From positions 493,193 through 557,192 of the forward strand of contig NZ_VDMA02000003.1 of NCBI RefSeq assembly GCF_006334915.2: a stretch of 64,000 nucleotides of DNA, read 5' to 3'. This stretch comes from Microbispora catharanthi (lineage in GTDB: Bacteria; Actinomycetota; Actinomycetes; Streptosporangiales; Streptosporangiaceae). Of this stretch, positions 49,472 through 64,000 are shown piece by piece; the first letter of the stretch is position 1, and every line of letters starts with the position of its first letter. The notes beneath the pieces are model-generated. The model was not told where the DNA came from. It ran no database searches and saw nothing but the letters and a program-made list of their open reading frames with translations. A program made the translations under genes and the position numbers.

Positions 49472-49759
49472 TTACTTGGCCTTCTCGAGGATCTCGACGA
49501 CCCGCCACCGCTTGGTGGCCGACAGCGGCCGGGTCTCCATCAGGAGGACGCGGTCGCCGACGCCGCAGGCGTTCTGCTCGTCGTGCGCCTTGTACTTGGT
49601 CGTACGGCGGATGACCTTGCCGTACAGCGGGTGCTTGACGCGGTCCTCGACGGCGACGACGACGGTCTTGTCCATCTTGTCGCTGACGACCAGGCCCTCA
49701 CGGGTCTTGCGGTAGTTCCGCTGCGTCTCAGTGGTCGGGGTCTCGGTTGCTTCAGACAT
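49472..49759 (-). CDS. rpsQ: 30S ribosomal protein S17
   Basis: This 95-residue OB-fold protein shows [20 protein letters not shown] and [20 protein letters not shown]. Its start overlaps the end of rpmC by eight bases (ATGTCTGA), so it is coupled. It is the last gene of the S10 segment. Confidence 0.97.
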   Translation of the reverse strand: MSEATETPTTETQRNYRKTREGLVVSDKMDKTVVVAVEDRVKHPLYGKVIRRTTKYKAHDEQNACGVGDRVLLMETRPLSATKRWRVVEILEKAK

Positions 49760-49988
49760 CGCTCGGCTCCTTCTCGACCGTGACGATTCCGAGCTCGCGC
49801 TCGCGCATCACGGTGTAGATGCGGGCGATCTCGCGGCGGACGGCGCGCAGCCGCCCGTGGCTCTCCAGCTGACCCGTCGCCGACTGGAAGCGGAGGTTGA
49901 ACAGCTCCTCCTTGGCTTCCTTCAGCTTCTGGACCAGCACCTCCTGGTCCTCGACACGCAGCTCCGCGGCGGTCAGACCCTTAGCCAT
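49752..49988 (-). CDS. rpmC: 50S ribosomal protein L29
   Basis: This 78-residue protein begins [20 protein letters not shown] and has [20 protein letters not shown] and [16 protein letters not shown]. It lies at the peptide exit tunnel. Its ATG shares one base with the rplP stop, and its end overlaps rpsQ. Confidence 0.97.
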   Translation of the reverse strand: MAKGLTAAELRVEDQEVLVQKLKEAKEELFNLRFQSATGQLESHGRLRAVRREIARIYTVMRERELGIVTVEKEPSDV

Positions 49989-50407
49989 CACGCCTCACCC
50001 ACTTCACGCTTGACGAAACGGCACTTCATGGGGAGCTTGTGCATCGCGCGCCGCATGGCCTCGCGGGCCACGGGCTCGGCGACACCGGACAGCTCGAACA
50101 TGACACGGCCGGGCTTGACATTGGCGATCCACCACTCCGGAGAGCCCTTACCGGAACCCATGCGGGTCTCGGCCGGCTTCTTCGTCAGGGGACGGTCCGG
50201 GAAGATGTTGATCCACACCTTGCCGCCACGGCGGATGTGCCGGGTCATGGCGATACGCGCGGCCTCGATCTGGCGGTTGGTCACGTAGGAGTGCTCAAGC
50301 GCCTGGATGCCGAACTCGCCGAAGACGACCCGGGTGCCGCCCTTGGCGGCGCCGCTGCGGTCGGGCCGGTGCTGCTTGCGGTGCTTGACCCTGCGCGGGA
50401 TCAGCAT
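49988..50407 (-). CDS. rplP: 50S ribosomal protein L16
   Basis: This 139-residue protein begins [20 protein letters not shown] and has [20 protein letters not shown] and [20 protein letters not shown]. It helps shape the A-site tRNA path. It follows rpsC by two bases. Confidence 0.98.
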   Translation of the reverse strand: MLIPRRVKHRKQHRPDRSGAAKGGTRVVFGEFGIQALEHSYVTNRQIEAARIAMTRHIRRGGKVWINIFPDRPLTKKPAETRMGSGKGSPEWWIANVKPGRVMFELSGVAEPVAREAMRRAMHKLPMKCRFVKREVGEA

Positions 50408-50409
50408 GG

Positions 50410-51258
50410 TCAGCTCCCTTCAGCACCCGGCTGCTCCGCCGGGCCGGTCTCGGGGGCGGCCTGCGCGGCCGCCTCATTCCTGGGTGCACGGTCGCCGCGG
50501 CCCGCGCCGCCACGACGGGGACGGTCGCCGCCGCCACGACGCGGACGCTCGCCCGCGCCACCACGACGGTCGTCGCGCTCACGACGCTGGCCCGCGCGGG
50601 CGCCGGCCGCGGCCGCCTCCCGCTCGGAACGGCTGGTCGGGGCCTCGCCCTTGTAGATCCACACCTTCACGCCGATGCGGCCGAAGGTGGTGCGGGCCTC
50701 GTAGAAGCCGAAGTCCACGTCGGCACGGAGCGTGTGCAGGGGCACGCGGCCCTCGCGGTAGAACTCCGAGCGCGACATCTCGGCGCCGCCCAGACGACCG
50801 GAGCACTGGACACGGATGCCCTTGGCGCCGCTCTTCATGGCGGACTGCATGGCCTTGCGCATGGCCCGGCGGAACGAGACGCGGCTGGACAGCTGCTCGG
50901 CCACGCCCTGCGCGACGAGCTGCGCGTCGATCTCGGGGTTCTTCACCTCGAGGATGTTCAGCTGGACCTGCTTCTTGGTCAGCTTCTCCAGGTCGCCGCG
51001 GATGCGGTCGGCCTCGGCGCCGCGGCGGCCGATGACGATGCCCGGCCGGGCGGTGTGGATGTCGACCTGAACGCGGTCGGTCGTGCGCTCGATCTCGACC
51101 TTGGAGATGCCGGCCCGCTCCATGCCCTTCTGCAGCATGCGACGGATCGCCACGTCCTCGGCGACGTACGACTTGTACAGCTTGTCGGCGTACCACCGGC
51201 TCTTGAAGTCGGTCGTGATGCCGAGGCGGAACCCGTGCGGGTTAACCTTCTGGCCCAC
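50410..51258 (-). CDS. rpsC: 30S ribosomal protein S3
   Basis: This 282-residue protein begins at a GTG ([20 protein letters not shown]). It has the KH domain motif [20 protein letters not shown] and the C-terminal lobe [21 protein letters not shown] disordered extension of about 65 residues is rich in Arg, Gly and Ala, longer than E. coli S3 but usual in actinobacteria. The start shares one base with the rplV stop (TAGTG). Confidence 0.97.
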   Translation of the reverse strand: MGQKVNPHGFRLGITTDFKSRWYADKLYKSYVAEDVAIRRMLQKGMERAGISKVEIERTTDRVQVDIHTARPGIVIGRRGAEADRIRGDLEKLTKKQVQLNILEVKNPEIDAQLVAQGVAEQLSSRVSFRRAMRKAMQSAMKSGAKGIRVQCSGRLGGAEMSRSEFYREGRVPLHTLRADVDFGFYEARTTFGRIGVKVWIYKGEAPTSRSEREAAAAGARAGQRRERDDRRGGAGERPRRGGGDRPRRGGAGRGDRAPRNEAAAQAAPETGPAEQPGAEGS

Positions 51259-51611
51259 TAGCGGGTCCTTCCCTTCGGCTCGCGGGACTCCACGATCACG
51301 GTGATGTGGCTGGTCCGCTTGTTGATCCGATAGGCACGACCCTGGGCGCGCGGGCGGAAACGCTTGAGGGTCGGCCCCTCGTCGACCCACGCGCGGCTCA
51401 CGAAGAGCGTCTCACGGTCGAGCTTGAAGTTGTGCTCAGCGTTCGCGATCGCGCTCGAGAGCACCTTGTAGACGGTCTCGCTCGCCGACTGGGGAGCGAA
51501 CTGCAGCACGGCCTGCGCCTCCGAAGCGGGCAGCCCGCGAATGAGGTCCACCACACGGCGGGCCTTCCGGGGCGTGTGGCGCGCGTACCGCGCCTGTGCC
51601 CTGGCTTCCAT
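51258..51611 (-). CDS. rplV: 50S ribosomal protein L22
   Basis: This 117-residue protein lines the exit tunnel. It has [20 protein letters not shown], then [20 protein letters not shown] and the tunnel-loop region [20 protein letters not shown]. It lies between rpsS and rpsC. Confidence 0.98.
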   Translation of the reverse strand: MEARAQARYARHTPRKARRVVDLIRGLPASEAQAVLQFAPQSASETVYKVLSSAIANAEHNFKLDRETLFVSRAWVDEGPTLKRFRPRAQGRAYRINKRTSHITVIVESREPKGRTR

Positions 51612-51644
51612 CGCTTTCTCCTCTAACTGCTGGCTTGAAGGCGC

Positions 51645-51923
51645 TTACCGCCGGCTGCGGCGGTCTTCCTTGACGTGGCTGCGGAATGTCCGCGTGGGGG
51701 CGAACTCACCGAGCTTGTGACCGATCATCGAGTCGGTGACGAACACCGGAACGTGCTTGCGGCCGTCGTGCACGGCGATCGTGTGGCCGATCATGTCGGG
51801 CACGATCATGGAGCGCCGCGACCACGTCTTGATGACGTTCTTGGTGCCCTTCTCGTTCTGGGCGTCCACCTTCTTCTGCAGGTGGTCGTCCACGAAGGGA
51901 CCCTTCTTAAGACTACGTGGCAT
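51645..51923 (-). CDS. rpsS: 30S ribosomal protein S19
   Basis: This 92-residue protein begins [20 protein letters not shown] and has [20 protein letters not shown] and [20 protein letters not shown]. It lies 11 bases after rplB. Confidence 0.98.
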   Translation of the reverse strand: MPRSLKKGPFVDDHLQKKVDAQNEKGTKNVIKTWSRRSMIVPDMIGHTIAVHDGRKHVPVFVTDSMIGHKLGEFAPTRTFRSHVKEDRRSRR

Positions 51924-51934
51924 ATCGGCTGCTC

Positions 51935-52771
51935 CTACCGCTTCTTCCTCTTGCTCCGACGACGGATGATCAGCCGGTCGCTCGGCTTGTTCGGCTGGCG
52001 CGTGCGGCCCTCGGGCTTGCCCTTCGGGTTCACCGGGTGGCGACCACCGGAGGTCTTGCCCTCACCACCACCGTGCGGGTGGTCGACCGGGTTCATGGCG
52101 ACACCGCGGACCGTGGGGCGCTTGCCCTTCCAGCGGTTGCGGCCGGCCTTGCCGATGTTGATGTTGGACTGCTCGGCGTTGCCCACCTGGCCCACCGAGG
52201 CCCGGCACCGCACGTCGACCTGGCGCATTTCTCCGGACGGCATGCGCAGCGTGGCGTACATGCCCTCCTTGGCGAGCAGCTGGATCTGCGCGCCGGCGCT
52301 GCGGCCGAGCTTGGCACCGCCACCGGGGCGCAGCTCCACCGCGTGGATGAAGGTACCGGTCGGGATGTTGCGCAGCGGCAGGCAGTTGCCCGGCTTGATG
52401 TCGGCCGTGGGGCCGTTCTCGACCTGGTCCCCCTGCTTGAGGCCGGCCGGGGCGAGGATGTAGCGCTTCTCACCGTCGGCGTAGTGCAGCAGCGCGATGC
52501 GGGAGGTGCGGTTCGGGTCGTACTCGATGTGCGCGACCTTGGCCGGGATCCCGTCCTTGTCGTGGCGGCGGAAGTCGATGATCCGGTAGGCGCGCTTGTG
52601 CCCGCCTCCCTGGTGCCGGGCGGTCACCCGGCCGTGGACGTTGCGGCCGCCCTTGCTGTGCAGTGGGGCAAGCAGCGACTTCTCCGGCGTGCTGCGCGTG
52701 ATCTCGGCGAAGTCCGAGACGCTCGCGCCGCGCCGACCCGGAGTCGTCGGCTTGTACTTACGGATGCCCAT
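51935..52771 (-). CDS. rplB: 50S ribosomal protein L2
   Basis: This 278-residue protein near the peptidyl transferase centre begins [20 protein letters not shown]. It has [20 protein letters not shown] and the C-terminal [20 protein letters not shown] with the conserved His. A 132-base gap with two hairpins separates it from rplW. Confidence 0.98.
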   Translation of the reverse strand: MGIRKYKPTTPGRRGASVSDFAEITRSTPEKSLLAPLHSKGGRNVHGRVTARHQGGGHKRAYRIIDFRRHDKDGIPAKVAHIEYDPNRTSRIALLHYADGEKRYILAPAGLKQGDQVENGPTADIKPGNCLPLRNIPTGTFIHAVELRPGGGAKLGRSAGAQIQLLAKEGMYATLRMPSGEMRQVDVRCRASVGQVGNAEQSNINIGKAGRNRWKGKRPTVRGVAMNPVDHPHGGGEGKTSGGRHPVNPKGKPEGRTRQPNKPSDRLIIRRRSKRKKR

Positions 52772-52806
52772 CTTTTTCGTTCATCCTTCGTCGGTTCGTA
52801 CCGGTC

Positions 52807-52830
52807 GGGGTCCGCCTCACGGCGGTCCCC
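52807..52830 (-). other. Intercistronic hairpin 1 between rplW and rplB
   Basis: GGGGTCCGCC and GGCGGTCCCC pair over nine of ten positions around a four-base loop. It lies just ahead of the rplB ribosome site. Confidence 0.6.
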
Positions 52831-52853
52831 CCGGTGCTTTCTTCCTCGGGGCC

Positions 52854-52879
52854 GGTCCCTCGCACTGTGGCGAGGGGCC
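52854..52879 (-). other. Intercistronic hairpin 2 between rplW and rplB
   Basis: GGTCCCTCGC and GCGAGGGGCC pair over nine of ten positions (the tenth could be a G-U pair) around a six-base loop. It starts 24 bases after the rplW stop. No U-run follows. Confidence 0.65.
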
Positions 52880-52903
52880 CCTCTCCCCGCTGCGGCAGGT
52901 GTG

Positions 52904-53206
52904 CTAGCCGATCTGACCGAAGATGTCGATCCGCTCGCCCTCGGCCAGGCTCACGATCGCACGCTTGGTGGTCGGGCGCTGGCCGTAGCCGTGCTTGGTC
53001 CGCTTGCGCTTGCCCTGGCGGTTGATCGTGTTCACGCCGGTCACCTTGACGCCGAAGATCTGCTCGACGGCGATCTTCACCTGCGTCTTGTTGGCACCCT
53101 TGCGCACCAGGAACGTGTACTTGTTGTGCTCATCGATCAGGCCGTAGCTCTTCTCAGAGACGATCGGCTTGAGGATGATGTCACGCGGGTCGGCGATCTT
53201 CTGCAT
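52904..53206 (-). CDS. rplW: 50S ribosomal protein L23
   Basis: This 100-residue protein at the tunnel exit docks trigger factor and SRP. It has [20 protein letters not shown] and [20 protein letters not shown]. Its ATG shares one base with the rplD stop (TGATG). Confidence 0.98.
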   Translation of the reverse strand: MQKIADPRDIILKPIVSEKSYGLIDEHNKYTFLVRKGANKTQVKIAVEQIFGVKVTGVNTINRQGKRKRTKHGYGQRPTTKRAIVSLAEGERIDIFGQIG

Positions 53207-53856
53207 CAGGCCTCTTCCTTCCCGCTGTTCGCCAGCCGGGCCACGACCTGGTCGTAGGCCTCACGGGTGAAGACCACGTCGTCGTGGCACAGCACGTCGT
53301 AGGTGTTCAGCTGTCCCGCGTCCAGCAGGTGGACCTCGGGCGCGTTGCGCAGGCTGAGCCAGGTGAGCTCGTCGTTCTCGTCGACCACGACGAGCACGCT
53401 GCGGGCCTGCGTGATCTTCCGCAGCGCCTCCAGAGTGGCCTTGGTCTTGGGTGTGTCACCCGTGACCAGGCTGCTCACCACGTGGACGCGGCCGCCGCCG
53501 GCGCGGTCGGACAGCGCGCCCTTGAGGGCGGCCGCCTTCATCTTCTTGGGCGTGCGCTGCTCGTACGAGCGCGGCTGCGGGCCGTGGACGACGCCACCGC
53601 CGGCGAACTGCGGAGCGCGGGTCGAGCCCTGGCGGGCGCGGCCGGTGCCCTTCTGCCGGTACGGCTTCTTGCCGCCGCCGGAGACGTTGCCGCGGGTCTT
53701 GGTGGCGTGGGTGCCCTGCCGGCGAGCGGCGAGCTGGGCGACGACCACCTGGTGGATCAGCGGGACGTTGACCTTGGTCCCGAAGACCTCCTCGGGGAGG
53801 TCGACGGTCCCCGTCTTGGCGCCGCTGGCGTCGAGGACGTCAATGGTCGTGGTCAC
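53206..53856 (-). CDS. rplD: 50S ribosomal protein L4
   Basis: This 216-residue protein begins at a GTG ([20 protein letters not shown]) that overlaps the rplC stop by four bases. It has the tunnel loop [20 protein letters not shown] and [21 protein letters not shown]4 represses the S10 operon in E. coli by binding its leader; the situation in this lineage is unknown. Confidence 0.97.
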   Translation of the reverse strand: MTTTIDVLDASGAKTGTVDLPEEVFGTKVNVPLIHQVVVAQLAARRQGTHATKTRGNVSGGGKKPYRQKGTGRARQGSTRAPQFAGGGVVHGPQPRSYEQRTPKKMKAAALKGALSDRAGGGRVHVVSSLVTGDTPKTKATLEALRKITQARSVLVVVDENDELTWLSLRNAPEVHLLDAGQLNTYDVLCHDDVVFTREAYDQVVARLANSGKEEA

Positions 53857-54509
53857 TTCGCAGCAACCCCCTTCTTGGCAGCGGTGCGGAGGAGGACCAG
53901 GCTGCCGTTGGCGCCGGGGATCGCACCCTTGATCAGGATGAGGCCCTTCTCGGCGTCCACGGCGTGCACCTTGAGGCTCTGGACCGTCGTGCGGACGTTG
54001 CCCATCCGGCCGGCCATGCGCAGGCCCTTGAAGACCCGGCCCGGGGTGGCGCAGCCACCGATGGAGCCCGGGGAGCGGTGCTTGCGCTGGGTACCGTGCG
54101 AAGCGCTCAGACCACGGAAGTTGTGGCGCTTCATGACACCGGCGTAGCCCTTGCCCTTGCTCTTGCCCGTGACGTCGACGTACTGCCCGGCCTCGAAGGT
54201 GTCGGCGAGGAGCTCCTGGCCGACCGTGTACTCGGAGGCGTCCTCGGTGCGAACCTCGGCGAAGTAGCGGCGCGGGGTGATGTCGTGCTTGCGCAGGTAG
54301 TCGCCCAGGGGCTTGTTCACCTTGCGCGGGTCGATCTGTCCGTAGCCGAGCTGGACGGCGGAGTAGCCGTCCTTCTCCGGAGTGCGGACCCGGGTCACCA
54401 CGCACGGACCGGCCTCGACGACGGTGACCGGGATCACCCGGTTCGCCTCATCGAAGACCTGGGTCATGCCGAGCTTCTTGCCCAGGACGCCCTTGATCTG
54501 CTTAGCCAT
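53853..54509 (-). CDS. rplC: 50S ribosomal protein L3
   Basis: This 218-residue assembly-initiating protein begins [20 protein letters not shown]. It has [20 protein letters not shown] and [20 protein letters not shown], which reach toward the peptidyl transferase centre. It follows rpsJ by 13 bases and overlaps rplD by four. Confidence 0.98.
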   Translation of the reverse strand: MAKQIKGVLGKKLGMTQVFDEANRVIPVTVVEAGPCVVTRVRTPEKDGYSAVQLGYGQIDPRKVNKPLGDYLRKHDITPRRYFAEVRTEDASEYTVGQELLADTFEAGQYVDVTGKSKGKGYAGVMKRHNFRGLSASHGTQRKHRSPGSIGGCATPGRVFKGLRMAGRMGNVRTTVQSLKVHAVDAEKGLILIKGAIPGANGSLVLLRTAAKKGVAAK

Positions 54510-54522
54510 GTCAGTGCGTTCC

Positions 54523-54831
54523 TTAGAGCTTGATCGAGATGTCCACGCCGGCGGGAAGGTCGAGACGCATGAGCGAGTCGACCGTCTTCGGCGTCGGGTC
54601 GATGATGTCAATCAGCCGCTTGTGCGTACGCATCTCAAAGTGCTCGCGGCTGTCCTTGTACTTGTGCGGCGACCGGATGACGCAGTACACGTTCTTCTCG
54701 GTCGGCAGCGGCACCGGGCCAGCGACCTTGGCGCCGGTCCGCGTCACCGTCTCGACGATCTTCTTGGCCGAGCTGTCGATGACCTCGTGGTCATACGCCT
54801 TGAGCCGGATGCGGATCTTCTGTCCCGCCAT
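54523..54831 (-). CDS. rpsJ: 30S ribosomal protein S10
   Basis: This 102-residue protein begins [20 protein letters not shown] and ends [12 protein letters not shown]. It also acts in antitermination as NusE. It is the first gene of the S10 segment. The 245-base gap behind it, up to tuf, holds the tuf terminator and a large hairpin; I could not identify a convincing promoter there. Confidence 0.98.
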   Translation of the reverse strand: MAGQKIRIRLKAYDHEVIDSSAKKIVETVTRTGAKVAGPVPLPTEKNVYCVIRSPHKYKDSREHFEMRTHKRLIDIIDPTPKTVDSLMRLDLPAGVDISIKL

Positions 54832-54933
54832 AATGGCCTCGGTGTCCTTCGCTGTCGTCCTATAAAGCTTCACGCGGCCTGGTGCCGCAGGTCGTTTCCA
54901 CGCGACCGACGTTCCGGATCCCGTCCGGTGCTC

Positions 54934-54988
54934 CGTGATCTGGCAGTGGCTTCGGTCGAGGTGCGGCCGAAAGCACTGCGAGATCACG
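54934..54988 (-). other. Long inverted repeat in the tuf-rpsJ gap
   Basis: Two 22-base arms (54934-54955 and 54967-54988) match at 19 of 22 positions around an 11-base loop. The inner blocks CGTGATCT and GCAGTG pair perfectly. It lies 103 bases ahead of rpsJ, so it may be an S10 leader element or an additional terminator after tuf. Confidence 0.8.
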
Positions 54989-55030
54989 GTCTCGTCGTCC
55001 GTGGGGGACCGTTTCCGGCCCCTCCGTGGT

Positions 55031-55064
55031 GCGGCGGTCAGGCCCTCACGGGCCCGACCGCCGC
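55031..55064 (-). terminator. Terminator after tuf
   Basis: GCGGCGGTC and GACCGCCGC pair perfectly over nine bases. After one mismatch GGCCC and GGGCC continue the stem around a four-base loop. It starts 13 bases after the tuf stop and closes the str operon. No U-run is present. Confidence 0.8.
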
Positions 55065-55076
55065 CCAGCGGTGCTA

Positions 55077-56270
55077 CTACTTGATGATCTTCGTCACACG
55101 GCCGGCGCCGACGGTGCGGCCACCCTCGCGGATCGCGAACTTGAGGCCCTCCTCCATCGCGATCGGCTGGATGAGCTGGACGGTCATCTCGGTGTTGTCA
55201 CCGGGCATGACCATCTCGGTGCCCTCCGGCAGGTTCACGACACCGGTCACGTCCGTGGTACGGAAGTAGAACTGCGGCCGGTAGTTGTTGAAGAACGGCG
55301 TGTGGCGGCCACCCTCGTCCTTGGACAGGATGTAGACCTGCGCCTCGAACTCGGTGTGCGGGGTGGTCGTGCCCGGCTTGATGACACACTGGCCGCGCTC
55401 GACGTCCTCGCGCTTGATGCCGCGCAGGAGCAGACCGACGTTGTCACCGGCCTGGCCCTCGTCGAGGAGCTTGCGGAACATCTCGACGCCGGTGACGGTC
55501 GTCGTGGTGCTCTTCTCCTTGATGCCGATGATGTCGACGGTCTCGTTGACCTTGACGACACCGCGCTCGATACGGCCCGTGACGACGGTGCCACGACCGG
55601 TGATCGAGAACACGTCCTCGATCGGCATGAGGAACGGCTTGTCGGTGTCACGAACGGGCTCGGGGACGTTCTCGTCCACGGCGTTCATGAGCTCGATGAT
55701 GGAGTCGCCCCACTTCTCGTCGCCCTCGAGCGCCTTGAGCGCCGATACGCGCACGACCGGCAGGTCGTCACCCGGGAACTCCTGGGCGGACAGCAGCTCG
55801 CGGACCTCGAGCTCGACGAGCTCCAGGATCTCCTCGTCGTCCACCATGTCGGCCTTGTTGAGGGCCACGACGATGTAGGGGACGCCGACCTGGCGGGCCA
55901 GGAGGACGTGCTCCTTCGTCTGCGGCATCGGACCGTCGGTCGCCGCGACCACCAGGATCGCGCCGTCCATCTGGGCGGCACCGGTGATCATGTTCTTCAC
56001 GTAGTCGGCGTGACCGGGGCAGTCCACGTGGGCGTAGTGGCGCTTCTCGGTCTGGTACTCGACGTGCGCGATGGAGATGGTGATTCCGCGAGCCTTCTCC
56101 TCGGGCGCCTTGTCGATCTTGTCGAACGGGGTCGCCTCGTTGAGCTGCGGGAAACGGTCGTGAAGCACCTTGGTGATCGCCGCGGTCAGAGTGGTCTTGC
56201 CGTGGTCGATGTGCCCAATGGTGCCGATGTTCACGTGCGGCTTGTTCCGCTCGAACTTGGCCTTGGCCAC
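55077..56270 (-). CDS. tuf: Elongation factor Tu
   Basis: This 397-residue GTPase delivers aminoacyl-tRNA to the ribosome. The P-loop is [20 protein letters not shown], switch II is [20 protein letters not shown], and the guanine motif is [10 protein letters not shown]. Domains 2 and 3 are complete (ending [11 protein letters not shown]). It follows fusA after 162 bases that carry a decayed copy of the fusA end and may hold a separate tuf promoter. Confidence 0.99.
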   Translation of the reverse strand: MAKAKFERNKPHVNIGTIGHIDHGKTTLTAAITKVLHDRFPQLNEATPFDKIDKAPEEKARGITISIAHVEYQTEKRHYAHVDCPGHADYVKNMITGAAQMDGAILVVAATDGPMPQTKEHVLLARQVGVPYIVVALNKADMVDDEEILELVELEVRELLSAQEFPGDDLPVVRVSALKALEGDEKWGDSIIELMNAVDENVPEPVRDTDKPFLMPIEDVFSITGRGTVVTGRIERGVVKVNETVDIIGIKEKSTTTTVTGVEMFRKLLDEGQAGDNVGLLLRGIKREDVERGQCVIKPGTTTPHTEFEAQVYILSKDEGGRHTPFFNNYRPQFYFRTTDVTGVVNLPEGTEMVMPGDNTEMTVQLIQPIAMEEGLKFAIREGGRTVGAGRVTKIIK

Positions 56271-56357
56271 TGGTCTGTCTCCTTAGAGATTCTGACTTGA
56301 CTTGCGTCTTTTACCTCAGGCTGTGCACGGCGGAGGCACTCCCCCGCCGTACACCGA

Positions 56358-56404
56358 GCGGAACAATTCGTCCCGAGCCCCTCTGGCTACGGAGCGACGA
56401 TCTC
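56358..56404. repeat. Degenerate copy of the fusA 3' end
   Basis: GCGGAACAATTCGTCCCGAGCC (56358-56379) and GCGACGATCTC (56394-56404) repeat the fusA end at 56427-56448 and 56452-56462, with 20 of 22 and 11 of 11 positions identical. The blocks are 69 bases apart for the first and 58 for the second, so about 11 bases were inserted or lost between them. Confidence 0.75.
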
Positions 56405-56432
56405 TACGGCGCCCCGCCACAGTGGTGCGGAA

Positions 56433-58532
<2,100 letters not shown>

Positions 58533-58565
58533 TTCTTCGCGTCCTTAACTCGTCGTCGGTGCTCA

Positions 58566-59036
58566 CTACCAGCGGTAGTGGGCGAAGGCCTTGTTGGACT
58601 CGGCCATCTTGTGCGTGTCCTCGCGCCGCTTGACGCTGGCGCCGAGGCCGTTGCTCGCGTCGAGCAGCTCGTTCATGAGCCGCTCGGTCATGGTCTTCTC
58701 GCGGCGCGCGCGGGAGTACTGGACGATCCACCGCAGCGCCAGCGTGGTGCTGCGCGAGGCCTTGACCTCGACCGGCACCTGGTAGGTGGCGCCACCGACG
58801 CGGCGGCTCTTCACCTCGAGCGTCGGGCGGACGTTGTCGAGGGCGCGCTTGAGGGTGACGACCGGGTCGTTGCCGGTCTTGTCCTTGCAGCCCTCGAGGG
58901 CGCCGTAGACGATCGACTGCGCGAGGGAGCGCTTGCCGTCCAGGAGAACCTTGTTGATAAGCGCGGTGACCAGCGGCGAGTTGTGCACCGGGTCAGCGAC
59001 CAGCTGGCGGCGGCCAGGGGAACCCTTGCGCGGCAT
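58566..59036 (-). CDS. rpsG: 30S ribosomal protein S7
   Basis: This 156-residue head-assembly protein begins [20 protein letters not shown] and has [20 protein letters not shown] and [20 protein letters not shown]. It lies one base after the rpsL stop, so the two are co-translated. Confidence 0.98.
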   Translation of the reverse strand: MPRKGSPGRRQLVADPVHNSPLVTALINKVLLDGKRSLAQSIVYGALEGCKDKTGNDPVVTLKRALDNVRPTLEVKSRRVGGATYQVPVEVKASRSTTLALRWIVQYSRARREKTMTERLMNELLDASNGLGASVKRREDTHKMAESNKAFAHYRW

Positions 59037-59037
59037 G

Positions 59038-59412
59038 TCAGCTCTTCTCCTTCTTAGCGCCGTAACGGCTGCGGGCCTGCTTGCGGTTGCGGACGGCCTG
59101 GGTGTCCAGCGAACCACGGATGATCTTGTAGCGAACACCCGGCAGGTCCTTCACACGACCACCACGCACGAGCACCATCGAGTGCTCCTGGAGGTTGTGG
59201 CCCACCCCAGGGATGTAAGCCGTGACCTCGATGCCGTTGGTGAGCCGAACACGGGCCACCTTGCGCAGCGCCGAGTTGGGCTTCTTGGGGGTCGTCGTGT
59301 AAACGCGGGTGCAAACGCCGCGCCGCTGCGGGCTCCCCTTGAGGGCAGGAGTCTTGGTCTTGCTGACCTTGTCCTGCCGGCCCTTACGGACCAACTGCTG
59401 AATGGTGGGCAC
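59038..59412 (-). CDS. rpsL: 30S ribosomal protein S12
   Basis: This 124-residue decoding-centre protein has [20 protein letters not shown] with the wild-type Lys at the streptomycin-determining position (PKKPNSAL) and [20 protein letters not shown]. It is the first gene of the str operon. A promoter lies about 275 bases upstream. Confidence 0.98.
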   Translation of the reverse strand: MPTIQQLVRKGRQDKVSKTKTPALKGSPQRRGVCTRVYTTTPKKPNSALRKVARVRLTNGIEVTAYIPGVGHNLQEHSMVLVRGGRVKDLPGVRYKIIRGSLDTQAVRNRKQARSRYGAKKEKS

Positions 59413-59686
59413 CGCGTCTCCGTTTCGTGCCTAGCCGGTGATACGTAGAACCCGATCGAGGTGGCGATGCCGCCTCTCACAGGCTTGCAGGTACTGCCGG
59501 TGTCATGACCTGCTGGTTTTCCATCCCCTTCGACCCCCGCGCTCGGGCGTGTCGCGCTCTTGTCGCATCACACCCGGGCGGACCCGGTCGATCTGGAGGA
59601 GTCACACGGCGCCCCCGCACACCCCTCTCGTCGAGAAGTGGCATTCAAGCGCACGCATGCGAGCCCACAGACGGGCACGAAGGTAA

Positions 59687-59715
59687 AGCCTACCCGCCCC
59701 CGTACAACACGTCAA
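59687..59715 (-). promoter_or_regulatory. Promoter of the str operon (rpsL-rpsG-fusA-tuf)
   Basis: On the minus strand TTGACG (59710-59715), 17 bases, and TAGGCT (59687-59692) form a good housekeeping-type promoter. It lies after the rpoC terminator, as expected for an independent operon. Confidence 0.75.
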
Positions 59716-59892
59716 AACAGAGGAGGACGCCCCGGAGGGACGTGCCCCGCTGTCTCGACGTGTCGCTGCGCCGACGGCCCAAGCAGGACCGCCGAAGGAC
59801 TCGGCCTCCCATCATACCGTCCCCACGAGCGGCTTCTCACGGTTTCCACGCCGTCCCCGCCCGGCACCGCCCGCGTACGCGGACGCGGACAA

Positions 59893-59932
59893 CGGAAAGC
59901 GGCCCGGGACGGGATGCCCCGGGCCGCTTCCG
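59893..59932 (-). terminator. Terminator after rpoC
   Basis: CGGAAAGCGGCCCGGG (59893-59908) and CCCGGGCCGCTTCCG (59918-59932) pair over 15 bases with one bulged base, around a nine-base loop. The stem is very stable; there is no clear U-run. Confidence 0.85.
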
Positions 59933-59971
59933 TACGTCCCCGCCGCGGCGATCGCTCACCGCGGCGACCTG

Positions 59972-63847
<3,876 letters not shown>

Positions 63848-63866
63848 TAGATAATCCCCTTTTGAA

Positions 63867-64000
63867 TCAGACCTCGTCGACGGTCATCGCGCCCTCGTGG
63901 GGACGCCGGGACAGGTCGATGCCGAGCTCCTCCGCCGCGCGGAAGACGTCCTCGTCGGTGTCCCTCATCTCGATCGACATGCCGTCGCTGGAGAGAACCT
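63867..64000 (-). CDS. rpoB: RNA polymerase beta subunit, C-terminal fragment
   Basis: Only the last 44 codons lie in the window; the gene continues past the right edge. The translated end [20 protein letters not shown] then [12 protein letters not shown] and MTVDEV is the standard actinobacterial RpoB C-terminus. The stop is at 63867-63869. It precedes rpoC in the usual rpoBC order. Confidence 0.95.
   Translation of the reverse strand, partial: VLSSDGMSIEMRDTDEDVFRAAEELGIDLSRRPHEGAMTVDEV

Larger units (their letters stand above)
59413..59971. other. Intergenic region between rpoC and rpsL
   Basis: This 559-base gap holds the rpoC terminator on its right side and the str-operon promoter near 59700. 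The predicted leader ahead of rpsL is about 270 bases. I see no gene in it on either strand; open frames here lack ribosome sites and family resemblance. Confidence 0.6.

Noticed and set aside
54832..55030. Promoter for rpsJ with -10 TATAGG near 54860
   Set aside because: No acceptable -35 hexamer lies 16-18 bases upstream, so I did not list it.

Overview
The window comes from a high-GC actinomycete. The evidence is strong G/C bias at third codon positions, many GTG starts, 4-base ATGA/GTGA overlaps, an actinobacterial-type ribosomal protein cluster, a His-tailed GroEL beside groES, a ShbA/SigD-type sigma factor with a DUF5319 gene, DUF1707, a class F sortase and a LAL-type LuxR regulator. 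A Streptosporangiales-like actinomycete is a reasonable guess, but nothing here fixes the genus. I see no tRNA or rRNA gene, no CRISPR array, no transposase or integrase and no prophage. The window is core chromosome with lineage-specific insertions.

Layout. 0.3-5 kb: a TrmB/LuxR-type regulator, a DUF5319 protein, an ECF sigma factor coupled to a very short anti-sigma-like protein, and groES-groEL behind a CIRCE-controlled promoter. 5-9 kb: an SDR/MarR divergent pair, a THUMP-like methyltransferase and a coiled-coil protein. 9-17 kb (minus strand): the tRNA t6A genes tsaD, rimI, tsaB and tsaE with alr, nnr and an alpha/beta hydrolase, interrupted by a class F sortase and a putative surface substrate. 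17-27 kb: a haloalkane dehalogenase homologue divergent from a MarR gene with two matching palindromic operators, acpS, coaA, a DUF389 membrane protein, a four-gene double ABC transporter and a 925-residue LAL regulator. 27-30 kb: the rplM-rpsI-glmM operon. 30-36 kb (plus strand): a secreted CAP protein and two related membrane proteins with long disordered N-termini and a shared small exported domain.

36-64 kb, all minus strand, is the translation and transcription superoperon read from right to left: rpoB (partial), rpoC | rpsL, rpsG, fusA, tuf | rpsJ, rplC, rplD, rplW, rplB, rpsS, rplV, rpsC, rplP, rpmC, rpsQ | rplN, rplX, rplE, rpsN, rpsH, rplF, rplR, rpsE, rpmD, rplO, secY, adk, map | a DUF1707 gene | infA, rpmJ, rpsM, rpsK, rpsD, rpoA, rplQ, truA. 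Many genes overlap by 1-8 bases, implying translational coupling. Promoter-like -35/-10 pairs are visible ahead of groES, rplM and rpsL and, more weakly, infA. Strong hairpins sit after groEL, glmM, tuf, rpoC and rplQ and inside several intercistronic gaps.

The least explained parts are the CAP/disordered-membrane-protein cluster (30.2-36.0 kb), the minimal anti-sigma-like protein (1.7-1.9 kb), the dehalogenase/MarR pair with twin operators (17.2-18.7 kb), the sortase pair inside the t6A cluster, and several long hairpins and a decayed fusA-end duplication in the ribosomal region.
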